A stretch of DNA of 64,000 nt from Actinomycetota bacterium (GTDB taxonomy: Bacteria; Actinomycetota; Actinomycetes; Propionibacteriales; Propionibacteriaceae). A program made the position numbers and the translations under genes. The DNA is taken from the NCBI GenBank assembly GCA_020161795.1, contig JAIUOR010000044.1, positions 1-64,000 of the forward strand. The letters are read 5' to 3'. Of this stretch, positions 17,673-25,279 are shown one piece after another. The stretch's first letter is position 1. Every line of letters begins with the position of its first letter. The notes beneath the pieces were generated by a model. The model did no database searches. It saw only the letters and a program-made list of their open reading frames with translations, and was not told the DNA's origin.

Positions 17673-18919
17673 TGGAGGCGGATCTGCTGCGGTTCGCGAC
17701 GGCCGGTAGCGTCGACGATGGGAAGAGCACGCTGATCGGACGCCTGCTCTACGACTCCAAGGGCATCTTCATCGACCAGTTCGAGGCGGTCGAGCGGGTC
17801 AGCCAGCAACGCGGCGACGACTACGTCGACCTGGCGCTGCTGACCGACGGGCTGCGCGCCGAGCGCGAACAGGGCATCACGATCGATGTGGCCTACCGGT
17901 ACTTCGTCACGCCCAAGCGGAAGTTCATCATCGCCGACACCCCGGGCCACCCGCAGTACACCCGGAACATGGTGACGGGTGCCTCCACCGCGGACGCGGC
18001 CCTGATCCTGGTGGACGCCCGCAAGGGCCTGACCGAACAGAGCCGCCGGCACGCCTTCCTGGCGACCCTGCTCGGGGTACGGCACCTGGTCGTGTGCGTG
18101 AACAAGATGGACCTGGTGGGCTACGACAAGGACGTATTCGACGCCATCGTGGCCGAGTTCAGCGCCTTCGCCGCCCGCCTGAACGTCCACGACCTGGGCT
18201 TCATCCCGATCTCGGCCCTGCTGGGCGACAACGTGGTGAAGCGGAGCGCCAACACGCCCTGGTACGACGGCACCTCGCTGCTCTACCACCTGGAGCACCT
18301 CCATGTGGCCAGCGATCGCAACCTGGTGGACGTCCGGTTCCCGGTGCAGTACGTGATCCGCCCGCAGCAGGCTCGGGCGCGCGACTACCGGGGCTACGCG
18401 GGCACGGTGGCCAGCGGGGTGATCAAGCCCGGGGATGAGATCATGGCCCTGCCCAGCGGCTTCACCTCGACCGTCGCCGCGATCGACAGCCCAACCGGGC
18501 CGGTCGATGCCGCGTTCCCACCGATGTCGGTGGTGCTGCGGCTCAACGACGAGATCGACATCTCCCGCGGTGACCTGCTCGTCCGTCCGAACAACCCGGC
18601 GACTCCCTCGCAGGATCTCGACCTCAGGGTCTGCTGGATGGACGAGCTGTCCGAGCTGACGCCCGGCCGCACGCTGGCGATCAAGCACACCACCACCTGG
18701 GCGCGGGTCAAGGTGAAGGACGTGCTCTACCGCGTCGACATCAACACGCTCCACCGCGACGAGGGCGCCAACTCGCTGAAGCTCAACGACATCGGACGGG
18801 TGCGGCTGCGCTGCACCAAGCCGCTGTTCCTGGACGACTACAGCGTCAACCGCTCCACCGGGTCGGTCATCCTGGTGGACGAATCGACGAACCGCACCGT
18901 CGGCGCCGGCTTCAACTGA
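17672..18919 (+). CDS. cysN: Sulfate adenylyltransferase subunit 1 (GTPase)
   Basis: A 415-residue GTPase of the EF-Tu-like family. G motifs are GSVDDGKST near residues 12-20, REQGITIDVAYRYF, DTPGHPQYTRNM near 89-100 and NKMDL near 144-148. GTP hydrolysis drives the energetically unfavourable synthesis of APS by CysD. The length lacks the C-terminal APS kinase found in CysNC fusions, in keeping with the separate cysC in this operon. It is the last gene, followed by a hairpin at 18933-18984. Confidence 0.95.
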   Translation: MEADLLRFATAGSVDDGKSTLIGRLLYDSKGIFIDQFEAVERVSQQRGDDYVDLALLTDGLRAEREQGITIDVAYRYFVTPKRKFIIADTPGHPQYTRNMVTGASTADAALILVDARKGLTEQSRRHAFLATLLGVRHLVVCVNKMDLVGYDKDVFDAIVAEFSAFAARLNVHDLGFIPISALLGDNVVKRSANTPWYDGTSLLYHLEHLHVASDRNLVDVRFPVQYVIRPQQARARDYRGYAGTVASGVIKPGDEIMALPSGFTSTVAAIDSPTGPVDAAFPPMSVVLRLNDEIDISRGDLLVRPNNPATPSQDLDLRVCWMDELSELTPGRTLAIKHTTTWARVKVKDVLYRVDINTLHRDEGANSLKLNDIGRVRLRCTKPLFLDDYSVNRSTGSVILVDESTNRTVGAGFN

Positions 18920-18932
18920 CGCCGCAACAAAA

Positions 18933-18984
18933 GATCAGGCGGCCCTGAGGGCGAGGAGAAGCTCGCTCCCGGGGCCGCCTGATC
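18933..18984. terminator. Bidirectional terminator between cysN and the GH26-like gene
   Basis: A perfect 13-base inverted repeat (GATCAGGCGGCCC and complement) encloses a second short stem (GGCGAG/CTCGCT). It sits between two convergent stop codons, 14 bases after cysN and 9 bases after the end of the minus-strand gene. Confidence 0.8.
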
Positions 18985-18993
18985 GGTTCTGGG

Positions 18994-20577
18994 TTACCGC
19001 TTGGGGAACTGCGGCGAGGTCTTGAGCGCCTCGGCGTAGTTCTTGTTCTTCGCACCGCCGGTGAGCCGGTAGGTGTCGGTGCTGTTGAGGGCGGTGTCGA
19101 AGTAGGACATGGCCAGGGCGCCGGTGCTCTTCAGCTCCTGGTAGGTGGTGGTGATCCACTTGGGGTTGTCCTTGAAGGCGGCATCGGTGAGGCCGGTCTC
19201 GGCCAGCCCCCACGCCACTCCCTTGGACTTCGCCCACGCCGAGATCTTGGAGAAGTAGCGGGGCTTGAGGCTGGGATCGACGGAGGTGCCGTGCTTGGCC
19301 GTTCCGTAGAAGCAGTAGACGTCGAAGCCTGCGATATCGACCGTGGTGTTCGGCCAGATGTTCTCGATGCGGTACTTCGATTCGCCGTACCACTCGTGGT
19401 AGCCCATCAGGATCACCGAGAAGCCGGCGTTGGGAGCGCCGTTGCGGAGGATCGGGCCCAGCCGCTCCTGCATGGCCTTCCAGTCGGCGATGTTGCCGTC
19501 ACCTTCGGGCTCGTGGTGGAAGGCAACCCAGACCGGGCCGTTGACGGTCTTGATCTTGGCAGCCAGGTCCTTGGCCCAGGCGTCGCCCTTGCCGTTGGCG
19601 ATCTCCTTCCAGGTCCCGATCTTCGGGAGCTTGAAGCTCATCCAGGGGATCCGTCCGGCGCTGACATCGGCCTTGGCCAGCCTGATCGCTGAGTCGACCT
19701 GATCGGAGCGCCAGTAGGTGCGGCGGACGCCGAGCCGCTGCCCGAGGCTCTTCTCCAGGCTGGCCGGGTCGGTGTTGCTGCCATGGGCGGCTCCGACCAG
19801 CGGAGCGCACTTGCCAATGCCACGGGCATTCAGCTTGCAGCCGTCGGACAGCGTGTAGCCGCCGGTCGTCGCAGCCGGCGCGGTGGTCGGCGTCGACGGC
19901 TTGGGCGCCGGGGTGGTGGGCTTCGGGGTCGGCTTGGGAGTCGTGGGCTTCGGCGCCGGTGCCTTCGCGGCCGAGCCGGACTTCTGGATCTTCACGATCA
20001 GGCGAGGGGCCTTCGAGCCGGTCGCCGAGATCTTGATGCTGCTGCCGCCGAGCTTGTTCGTGAGCCGGAAGGCGGCCCCGCTGCGCAACTGCTTGTCGAG
20101 CTTGTCCACGTCGAGGGAGAGCTTGACGGTCTTCTTGGCCTTCGCGGTCTTGCTGGCCTTCGGCTTGCCGGTGAGGAGATCGGGCCGCTTCTTGTAGGTC
20201 AGCTTGGTGGCGGACCAGCCCTTCTCGACGGGCGTGGCGACGATCTTGGCCCGCTTCTTCCCGGTCAGCGACTTGACGTGCACCTGCAGGGTGGCCGAGA
20301 CGATCGACTCCCCGGGCTCAAGCTTGATGGCCGGGAATTGCACGTAGCCGGAGTAGGCCGACTTGCTCGCCCGAGCGGTCGACTTCTTCGGGTAGGCCGT
20401 CTTCGGCTTGGACTTGCTGACGTAGGTGACCTTCGTGGCGGCGACCGTTGTGGTCCGCTCGCCGGCGGGGGCGGCAGCCTCGGCAGTGGAGACGGGAATC
20501 GTGGTTACAGTGCTGAGCGCCATCGCCAGGCCGGCCAGCAGGCCGAGCGCACGAGCAGGCAGTTTCTTGACTGTCAT
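18994..20577 (-). CDS. Secreted DNRLRE-domain protein with GH26-like glycoside hydrolase domain
   Basis: A 527-residue exported protein. A signal peptide (MTVKKLPARALGLLAGLAMALS, AEAAAPA cleavage region) is followed by a lysine-rich beta domain (~45-205) of the DNRLRE/CBM96 type with SGYVQF and TLQVHVKSL strands, then a Pro/Thr/Lys linker (~210-245) and a C-terminal clan-A hydrolase domain. FHHEPEGDG near residues 353-361 matches the GH26 acid/base Glu, and GLAETGL near 455-461 the nucleophile Glu. GH26 members cut beta-mannans or related beta-glycans. Its closeness to the polysaccharide locus suggests glycan trimming or release, but the substrate is not known. The upstream leader is structured (20578-20740). 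Confidence 0.78.
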   Translation of the reverse strand: MTVKKLPARALGLLAGLAMALSTVTTIPVSTAEAAAPAGERTTTVAATKVTYVSKSKPKTAYPKKSTARASKSAYSGYVQFPAIKLEPGESIVSATLQVHVKSLTGKKRAKIVATPVEKGWSATKLTYKKRPDLLTGKPKASKTAKAKKTVKLSLDVDKLDKQLRSGAAFRLTNKLGGSSIKISATGSKAPRLIVKIQKSGSAAKAPAPKPTTPKPTPKPTTPAPKPSTPTTAPAATTGGYTLSDGCKLNARGIGKCAPLVGAAHGSNTDPASLEKSLGQRLGVRRTYWRSDQVDSAIRLAKADVSAGRIPWMSFKLPKIGTWKEIANGKGDAWAKDLAAKIKTVNGPVWVAFHHEPEGDGNIADWKAMQERLGPILRNGAPNAGFSVILMGYHEWYGESKYRIENIWPNTTVDIAGFDVYCFYGTAKHGTSVDPSLKPRYFSKISAWAKSKGVAWGLAETGLTDAAFKDNPKWITTTYQELKSTGALAMSYFDTALNSTDTYRLTGGAKNKNYAEALKTSPQFPKR

Positions 20578-20798
20578 CGGGGGTAATCGCTTTCAGGTTG
20601 GGTCCAGCTTGTGGATTCCGCCCTGGCATGACCCCCCTCATGCCGCCGTTCCCCCCAACGGGTTGACGTTCACCTGAGACAAAACATAACAGATTCTCAG
20701 AAAATATGGGAACTCAAGTCCCCCAAACGGGGGACACGAAGCTCAACCCTCTATCACGACTTGGTCGTGGAGCTCTCGGGGACACTCCGACAGCGAGG
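20578..20798 (-). promoter_or_regulatory. Structured leader and AT-rich promoter region of the GH26-like gene
   Basis: On the minus strand an AT-rich stretch (about 20665-20715) stands out from the high-GC surroundings and likely holds the promoter, though no consensus -35/-10 pair is clear. Between it and the ATG lie a perfect 7-base hairpin with a six-G loop (20625-20644, GGCATGA/TCATGCC) and, upstream, a perfect hairpin GTCCCCC-AAAC-GGGGGAC at 20718-20735, which may also terminate the neighbouring methyltransferase transcript. No known riboswitch core was recognised. Confidence 0.45.
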
Positions 20799-21539
20799 CT
20801 ACTGCCAGCGCTTGCGCATCGCCAAGCCCACGTTGGTGTGGGTGGCCGTCAGTCGCTTGCGTGACATGGCAGCCACGATCCGCAGCGCGTGGTCGACCGC
20901 CGGTGCGGCCTTGCCGAAGAAGTCCAGATGCTCGTTCTCGCCGACGATGGTGATCACGTCCATCTGGTGCGCGGCCGCCCAGTCGAGCAGCGTCGGCAGC
21001 GAGAGGATCTGGTCGTACACGACTCGGTAGGGCCCGTGCCCCGGGGTACCGGCGAGCTTGCGTCCCCGGATTCGGCGTTTGTACTGCACGTGCAGCCAGT
21101 GGGGCGTGGTTCTGGCGGCGAAGCTGTAGACGCTGTCCCGATCCGGGGTCTTCAGGATCATCAGCCCACCCGGGCGAAGCGCCTCGTGCATGCGCTCGAG
21201 CACGTCCACCGCGCCGTGGATGTGCTCCAGTACGTAGGCGCAGTGCACGAGGTCGTAGGAATCCGGCGGAAGCTCGACGGTGCGCAGGTCGCCGACGATC
21301 CAGTGGTCGATATCGCCGCGCTCCTGGGCGCGGAGCCGCAGTGCGTCGGCGTCGCGGTCGACGCCGGTCAACTCTAACCGCATCTCCTCCAGGTCCCACG
21401 TCCACATCCGGCCGCAGCCGGCATCGAGGATGCGCAGCGGTCTGCCTTCGTAGAGTTCGGAACGGACGGTCGCGGTCAGCCGCGCATTCATCTCCGAACC
21501 CGTCACGGGTTCGATAGAAGCTGCCCTGGTATGTGGCAT
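20799..21539 (-). CDS. Class I SAM-dependent methyltransferase
   Basis: A 246-residue protein. ATG 21539 is chosen because GGAGGAGGGG lies just upstream. The SAM-binding motif LDAGCGRMWTW is near residues 37-47, VDRDADAL follows as the acidic motif, and DLVHCAYVLEHIHGAVDVLERMHEALRPGGLMIL is the classical motif IV-V region of type 11 methyltransferases. The substrate is unknown; a Tyr/Arg-rich insert (~130-170) may bind it. It stands alone with its own promoter, between the hydrolase and the YwiC-like gene on the same strand. Modification of a sugar, lipid or small metabolite is possible. Confidence 0.82.
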   Translation of the reverse strand: MPHTRAASIEPVTGSEMNARLTATVRSELYEGRPLRILDAGCGRMWTWDLEEMRLELTGVDRDADALRLRAQERGDIDHWIVGDLRTVELPPDSYDLVHCAYVLEHIHGAVDVLERMHEALRPGGLMILKTPDRDSVYSFAARTTPHWLHVQYKRRIRGRKLAGTPGHGPYRVVYDQILSLPTLLDWAAAHQMDVITIVGENEHLDFFGKAAPAVDHALRIVAAMSRKRLTATHTNVGLAMRKRWQ

Positions 21540-21674
21540 CGCCCCTCCTCCAAGGTGCCGTGGAGGCCGTGGAGAACTAAGCAAACTTTTCACTTGCCAA
21601 GAGGGTTTTGACCTGTTCAGCTGTGGGAATTCTGTGAGATCCGGTTCGCGTGCCCCGGGCGGATCGGGGCGGGG

Positions 21675-22472
21675 TCAGCGCGTGGTCAGCCAGGTAAGTG
21701 CCAGGGCGGTCAGGCTCAGCGTGATCTCGGTGATACCGAGCGCCAGCGGACGGACGGTCCGCCGCTCGGCGATCCTCGGCAGCAGCCACGACCGCACCGT
21801 GGTGAGCAGGAAGAAGACCGCCCAGGCCCGGTCCGCCTGCCCGGCGATGGCGAGCCCGGCCACCGCGATCGTCCAGCCGGCGTGCCAGGCGATGGAGGCA
21901 TTGCGCCAGGCGAGCCGGCCGCGCTCCCGGATCATCGCCTTCACGTGGAATACGGTGCCGCCGAAGTAGCCGAACATCACCGCCGCGACGATCGCCGCCG
22001 TCGGCAGCGCGGGATCGTCCACCATCGCGACCGGATCGGGGAACCGCACCACCAGCACCATGACGGCGGCGAGCAGCGTGGTGAGCAGGCCGCCGGCAAC
22101 GTGCCGTTCCTGGCGTCGCGCGGCCAGCCACAGCGCGACGGCCAACGGCAGAGCGAAGACCGCCAGCCACCACAGCACGGCCGGTCCGGCCAGCCAGACG
22201 GTGACCAGGCCGGCGACCAGGGTCGTGGCGCCGTAGGTTGCCAGGGCGGGCAGCCAACGTCCGCGCCTGGCCGGTGCCGATTTGAGCAGCCCTGAGGCGG
22301 CGTGGAAGGCGAAGTAGCCGATCACCCAGGTCGCCAGCATGGCCGCGAGGTGAAAGCCCAGCCGGCCGGCCTGCCAGCTCAGGATCACACCGGCCGCGAA
22401 CGGCACCAGCAACATGGCCCACGCACCGTGCTGGTTCGGCAACCAGCCGGCGGTGCGGGTTCGTTCGGCCAT
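21675..22472 (-). CDS. YwiC-like family integral membrane protein
   Basis: A 265-residue protein made of eight to nine hydrophobic helices. The N-terminal PNQHGAWAMLLVPF near residues 11-24 is the hallmark of the YwiC-like family, whose biochemical role is not established. ATG 22472 directly precedes this motif; longer frames upstream are coding shadow of the methyltransferase on the same strand. It is preceded by ~135 non-coding bases after the downstream end of the next gene. No partner gene gives a function. Confidence 0.8.
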   Translation of the reverse strand: MAERTRTAGWLPNQHGAWAMLLVPFAAGVILSWQAGRLGFHLAAMLATWVIGYFAFHAASGLLKSAPARRGRWLPALATYGATTLVAGLVTVWLAGPAVLWWLAVFALPLAVALWLAARRQERHVAGGLLTTLLAAVMVLVVRFPDPVAMVDDPALPTAAIVAAVMFGYFGGTVFHVKAMIRERGRLAWRNASIAWHAGWTIAVAGLAIAGQADRAWAVFFLLTTVRSWLLPRIAERRTVRPLALGITEITLSLTALALTWLTTR

Positions 22473-22606
22473 ATCGTGCACCGTAGCCGACTCCCCGGTG
22501 CGGCGAGGACCAAACTGTCGTTGGCAGGAAGCCGGCGCGCGGCGACGCGCGGTCCGGCCTCCGGGTCGGGGCTGTCGCCGGGTGCCGCGGAGGCTGATCT
22601 GGAGGG

Positions 22607-23758
22607 CTACTGCGCGGCGGCGGAGCGGCGCGAGCGGGTGACGGTGTAGTGACGATCCCGGGCGACGACCCGCGTCGGGCCGACCTGGGAACTCAGGAAC
22701 AGCAGGTAGGGCAGGTGCGAGTTGAACACGGTCCAGAGCTCGCCGTCCGGGGACAGCGCGGGAATCGCGCTCCGCAGTAGCTCGAAGCCGGGAGTGGAGT
22801 CCTTCGTGGTGCCGCGATGGAAGGGCGGGTTGCACACCACCAGCCCGACCGAGGCCGGGGACGCCACCAGTGCGTCCGTGCGCCGTACCTCGACCTGGAC
22901 GCCGTTCGCCAGCGCGGTCTCCCGCGCGGACGCGCAGGCCGCCCGCGAGACGTCGACGGCGAGGACGTCCCGGCCCTGACGGGCCAGCCAGGTCGCGAGG
23001 ATGCCCGTGCCGCACCCCAGGTCCACCGCGCGGAGCGCGGCAACGCTGTCCGCCCGACCTTCGCCGTCATCCGCTGGGTCTCCGTCGGCCGGACGGGATT
23101 CCCCACGCGGGAATGACGGGAGCGTCTGCTGGAGCGACTGCAGCAGGAGGCGGGTACCGCCGTCCAACCGGTCGGCGGCGAAGGCGCCGGCGTGGCTCAC
23201 CAGGGTGAGATCGTCCAGCTGGGCGGTGTGCGGCCAGGACAGGCTGCCCGGGATCGGATCCGAGGCGTGCAGCGCCCGTGACTTCTGGCGTCCCAGGCTG
23301 GCTCGGACGGTGCCGAAGCTGCGTGCCAGCACCTCGTTCATGCCGCGGGTGAGGTGCTTCTCCCGCCCCCCGGCGAGCAGCCGGACACCGGAGCCGGCGA
23401 ACGCGGCCACCCGTTGGGCGTAGTCCTCCAGCATGCCGAGGCTCTTGGGGAGCCGCAGCAGGACGAGCGTGACTCCGGCCAGGCCGGTCTCGTCCAGCGC
23501 GCCGAGCGGGGCGAAGGTGAGCTCGCGTTCGTCTCGTAGGTCGTCGCAGTAGGCACGGACGGGGTGCCCGCCGGCGTGCAGGTGGTTGGCGAGGGCGGGG
23601 TCGTCGATCACCAGGACGAGCGGTTCCGGTGTCGGCGGCCCGGGGGTCTGCTGGGCCTGATCCCCGCCTTCGCGGGGATGACGGTGAGGGGGATCGGGTC
23701 GCTGCCGCGGGAGGCTCGCTTCGTCCACCAGGAGGCGGGAGACCGGGTCGAGCGTCAC
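22607..23758 (-). CDS. RsmC/RlmG-like rRNA guanine-N2 methyltransferase with two in-frame palindromic repeats
   Basis: A 383-residue protein starting at a GTG that overlaps the MFS gene stop (GTGA). It has the two-domain pattern of RsmC/RlmG: an N-terminal pseudo-MTase (VLVIDDPALANHL, VLLRLPKSLGMLEDY) and a C-terminal SAM domain with VDLGCGTGILATWL and the N2-guanine motif CNPPFH. Two stretches interrupt the family pattern: residues ~20-45 (HRHPREGGDQ) and ~210-230 (SFPRGESR), each encoded by a palindromic element. They leave the frame open. Target: a guanine in 16S or 23S rRNA, inferred from the family. Confidence 0.83.
   Translation of the reverse strand: MTLDPVSRLLVDEASLPRQRPDPPHRHPREGGDQAQQTPGPPTPEPLVLVIDDPALANHLHAGGHPVRAYCDDLRDERELTFAPLGALDETGLAGVTLVLLRLPKSLGMLEDYAQRVAAFAGSGVRLLAGGREKHLTRGMNEVLARSFGTVRASLGRQKSRALHASDPIPGSLSWPHTAQLDDLTLVSHAGAFAADRLDGGTRLLLQSLQQTLPSFPRGESRPADGDPADDGEGRADSVAALRAVDLGCGTGILATWLARQGRDVLAVDVSRAACASARETALANGVQVEVRRTDALVASPASVGLVVCNPPFHRGTTKDSTPGFELLRSAIPALSPDGELWTVFNSHLPYLLFLSSQVGPTRVVARDRHYTVTRSRRSAAAQ
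23098..23114. repeat. Palindromic repeat copy 2 inside methyltransferase gene
   Basis: ATTCCC and GGGAAT flank a five-base loop; with flanks (GTCATTCCCGCG on the minus strand) it matches the widespread GTCAT-CCCGC type of interspersed palindrome and encodes SFPRGESR in frame. Confidence 0.6.
23661..23678. repeat. Palindromic repeat copy 1 inside methyltransferase gene
   Basis: TCCCCGC and GCGGGGA flank a four-base loop; on the minus strand it reads GTCATCCCCGCGAAGG and encodes HRHPREGGDQ. It lies near the 5' end of the same gene as copy 2, in the same orientation but a different reading phase. Confidence 0.65.
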
Positions 23759-25167
23759 TGGAGCTGTCCGCGTGCCCGCAGTTCGGCGATCAGCTGGGCG
23801 TGGAAGTCCTCGTCGATGCGGTACTTCGCCCGGTAGATCAGGTAGCCGATCACGATCAGCACCAGCGGCAGAACCAGCATCACCAGCTTCATCACCAGCA
23901 GCCCGCCGGCATCGACGTCGCCGTAGGCCTCGGCGTCGTTGATTCCTGAGACGATCGCTGTGACACCGACGATCGCCGCCGCCAGCGCCGCGCCGACCTT
24001 GTTGATGAAGGGCTGCAGGGCGAAGGTGACCGCCACGTTGCGGCGTCCCAGCTTCCAGTGGCCGTAGTCGATGGTGTCGGTGATGAATACCAGCATCAGC
24101 AGCACGACGTAGCTCTGCCCGACGAACAGCAGCAGGCCGGCGATCCCGATCGGGAGCATGTTCATCGGCGAGAAGAAGAAGACGATGTAGCCGGCCACGA
24201 TCATCGCGGTGGCGGCGGTGTACAGCGTCGAACGGCGGAACCGGCGGCGTAGCAGCGGGAAGGAGAGGAAGCCGAGGATCTGCGCGATCCCCAGCACCGC
24301 GCCGAAGATGGTGTACATCCCCTCGTCGCCGTAGGCGTACTTGAAGAAGTAGACCCCGAAGCTGGTGGTGGTGATATAGCCGGTCATGAACAGCACCATC
24401 GCGATGGCGGTCCACAGCAGTTGGTCGTTCTTCACCACGACGCCGGCGATCTCCCGCAGCGTGGTGCGCTCCTGCTCCACCGCGATCCTGGGCTCCTTCA
24501 CCCCGATCAGGGTGACGACCTGACCGACCAGCATGATCGCGACCAGCGCGATCGCCAGCACCGTCCAGCCCTGGGTGCGCCCGAAGGTCTGGGTGAGAAT
24601 GCCCTCGGAGCCGACCAGCGGCACGATCGCGACCACCACCGTGAACAGGCCGATGGTGGCGAAGATCTTCGCCACCGCCCCGATCCGCTCCCGCGCCTTC
24701 TGGTCGACCGTGAGCGCCGGCAGCATGGACCAGTAGGGAATGTCGTTGGCCGTCCAGGAAAGGCCCCACAGCAGGTAGACGACCGCGAAGCCGAGCACCC
24801 AGCCGGCGCCGCGGATTCCCCAGTCGGTGAACATCACGACGGTGAACAGTCCGGACGCGACCACCCCGGCGGCGATCCATGGCTTGTAGTGCCCCCAGCG
24901 GGTGCGGGTGTTGTCGACGATCGAACCCATCACGACGTCCATCACCGCGTCGAACAGCCGGGCCGCCAGGACGAGCACCGACACCCAGCCCAGCTCCCAG
25001 TCGGTCAGATCCAGCGCTTCGGTGAGGAACACCAGGAAGTACATGCTGACCAGCGTGTAGACCATGTCGCGGCCCAGCGTCCCGACGCCGAAGGTCCACT
25101 TGTTGCGGCGTTCCAGCGGATCGCTCAGCGGTGCGGACGGCCCGGCGCCCGCGGGAGAGCTGGTCAT
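23755..25167 (-). CDS. GPH-family sugar:cation symporter (MelB type)
   Basis: A 470-residue membrane protein with 12 helices and the glycoside-pentoside-hexuronide family signature: FGVGTLGRDMVYTLVSMYFLVF at the start and ARLFDAVMDVVMGSIVDNTRTRWGHYKPWI near residues 70-100, with Asp residues corresponding to the cation site of MelB. It takes up a glycoside or uronide with Na+ or H+. Its 3' end overlaps the methyltransferase start. It is divergent from the large gene at 25280. The substrate is unknown. Confidence 0.87.
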   Translation of the reverse strand: MTSSPAGAGPSAPLSDPLERRNKWTFGVGTLGRDMVYTLVSMYFLVFLTEALDLTDWELGWVSVLVLAARLFDAVMDVVMGSIVDNTRTRWGHYKPWIAAGVVASGLFTVVMFTDWGIRGAGWVLGFAVVYLLWGLSWTANDIPYWSMLPALTVDQKARERIGAVAKIFATIGLFTVVVAIVPLVGSEGILTQTFGRTQGWTVLAIALVAIMLVGQVVTLIGVKEPRIAVEQERTTLREIAGVVVKNDQLLWTAIAMVLFMTGYITTTSFGVYFFKYAYGDEGMYTIFGAVLGIAQILGFLSFPLLRRRFRRSTLYTAATAMIVAGYIVFFFSPMNMLPIGIAGLLLFVGQSYVVLLMLVFITDTIDYGHWKLGRRNVAVTFALQPFINKVGAALAAAIVGVTAIVSGINDAEAYGDVDAGGLLVMKLVMLVLPLVLIVIGYLIYRAKYRIDEDFHAQLIAELRARGQLQ

Positions 25168-25279
25168 GGCTCGAAGCTACTCCAGAACGGTGGCGGCGAG
25201 CGGGATTCCGCGCCCGAAGCCCGAACGGATTGGCGAGACTGGGCACCCGGGCCCGCCCGCGCCGCCCAGAATGGAGGGT

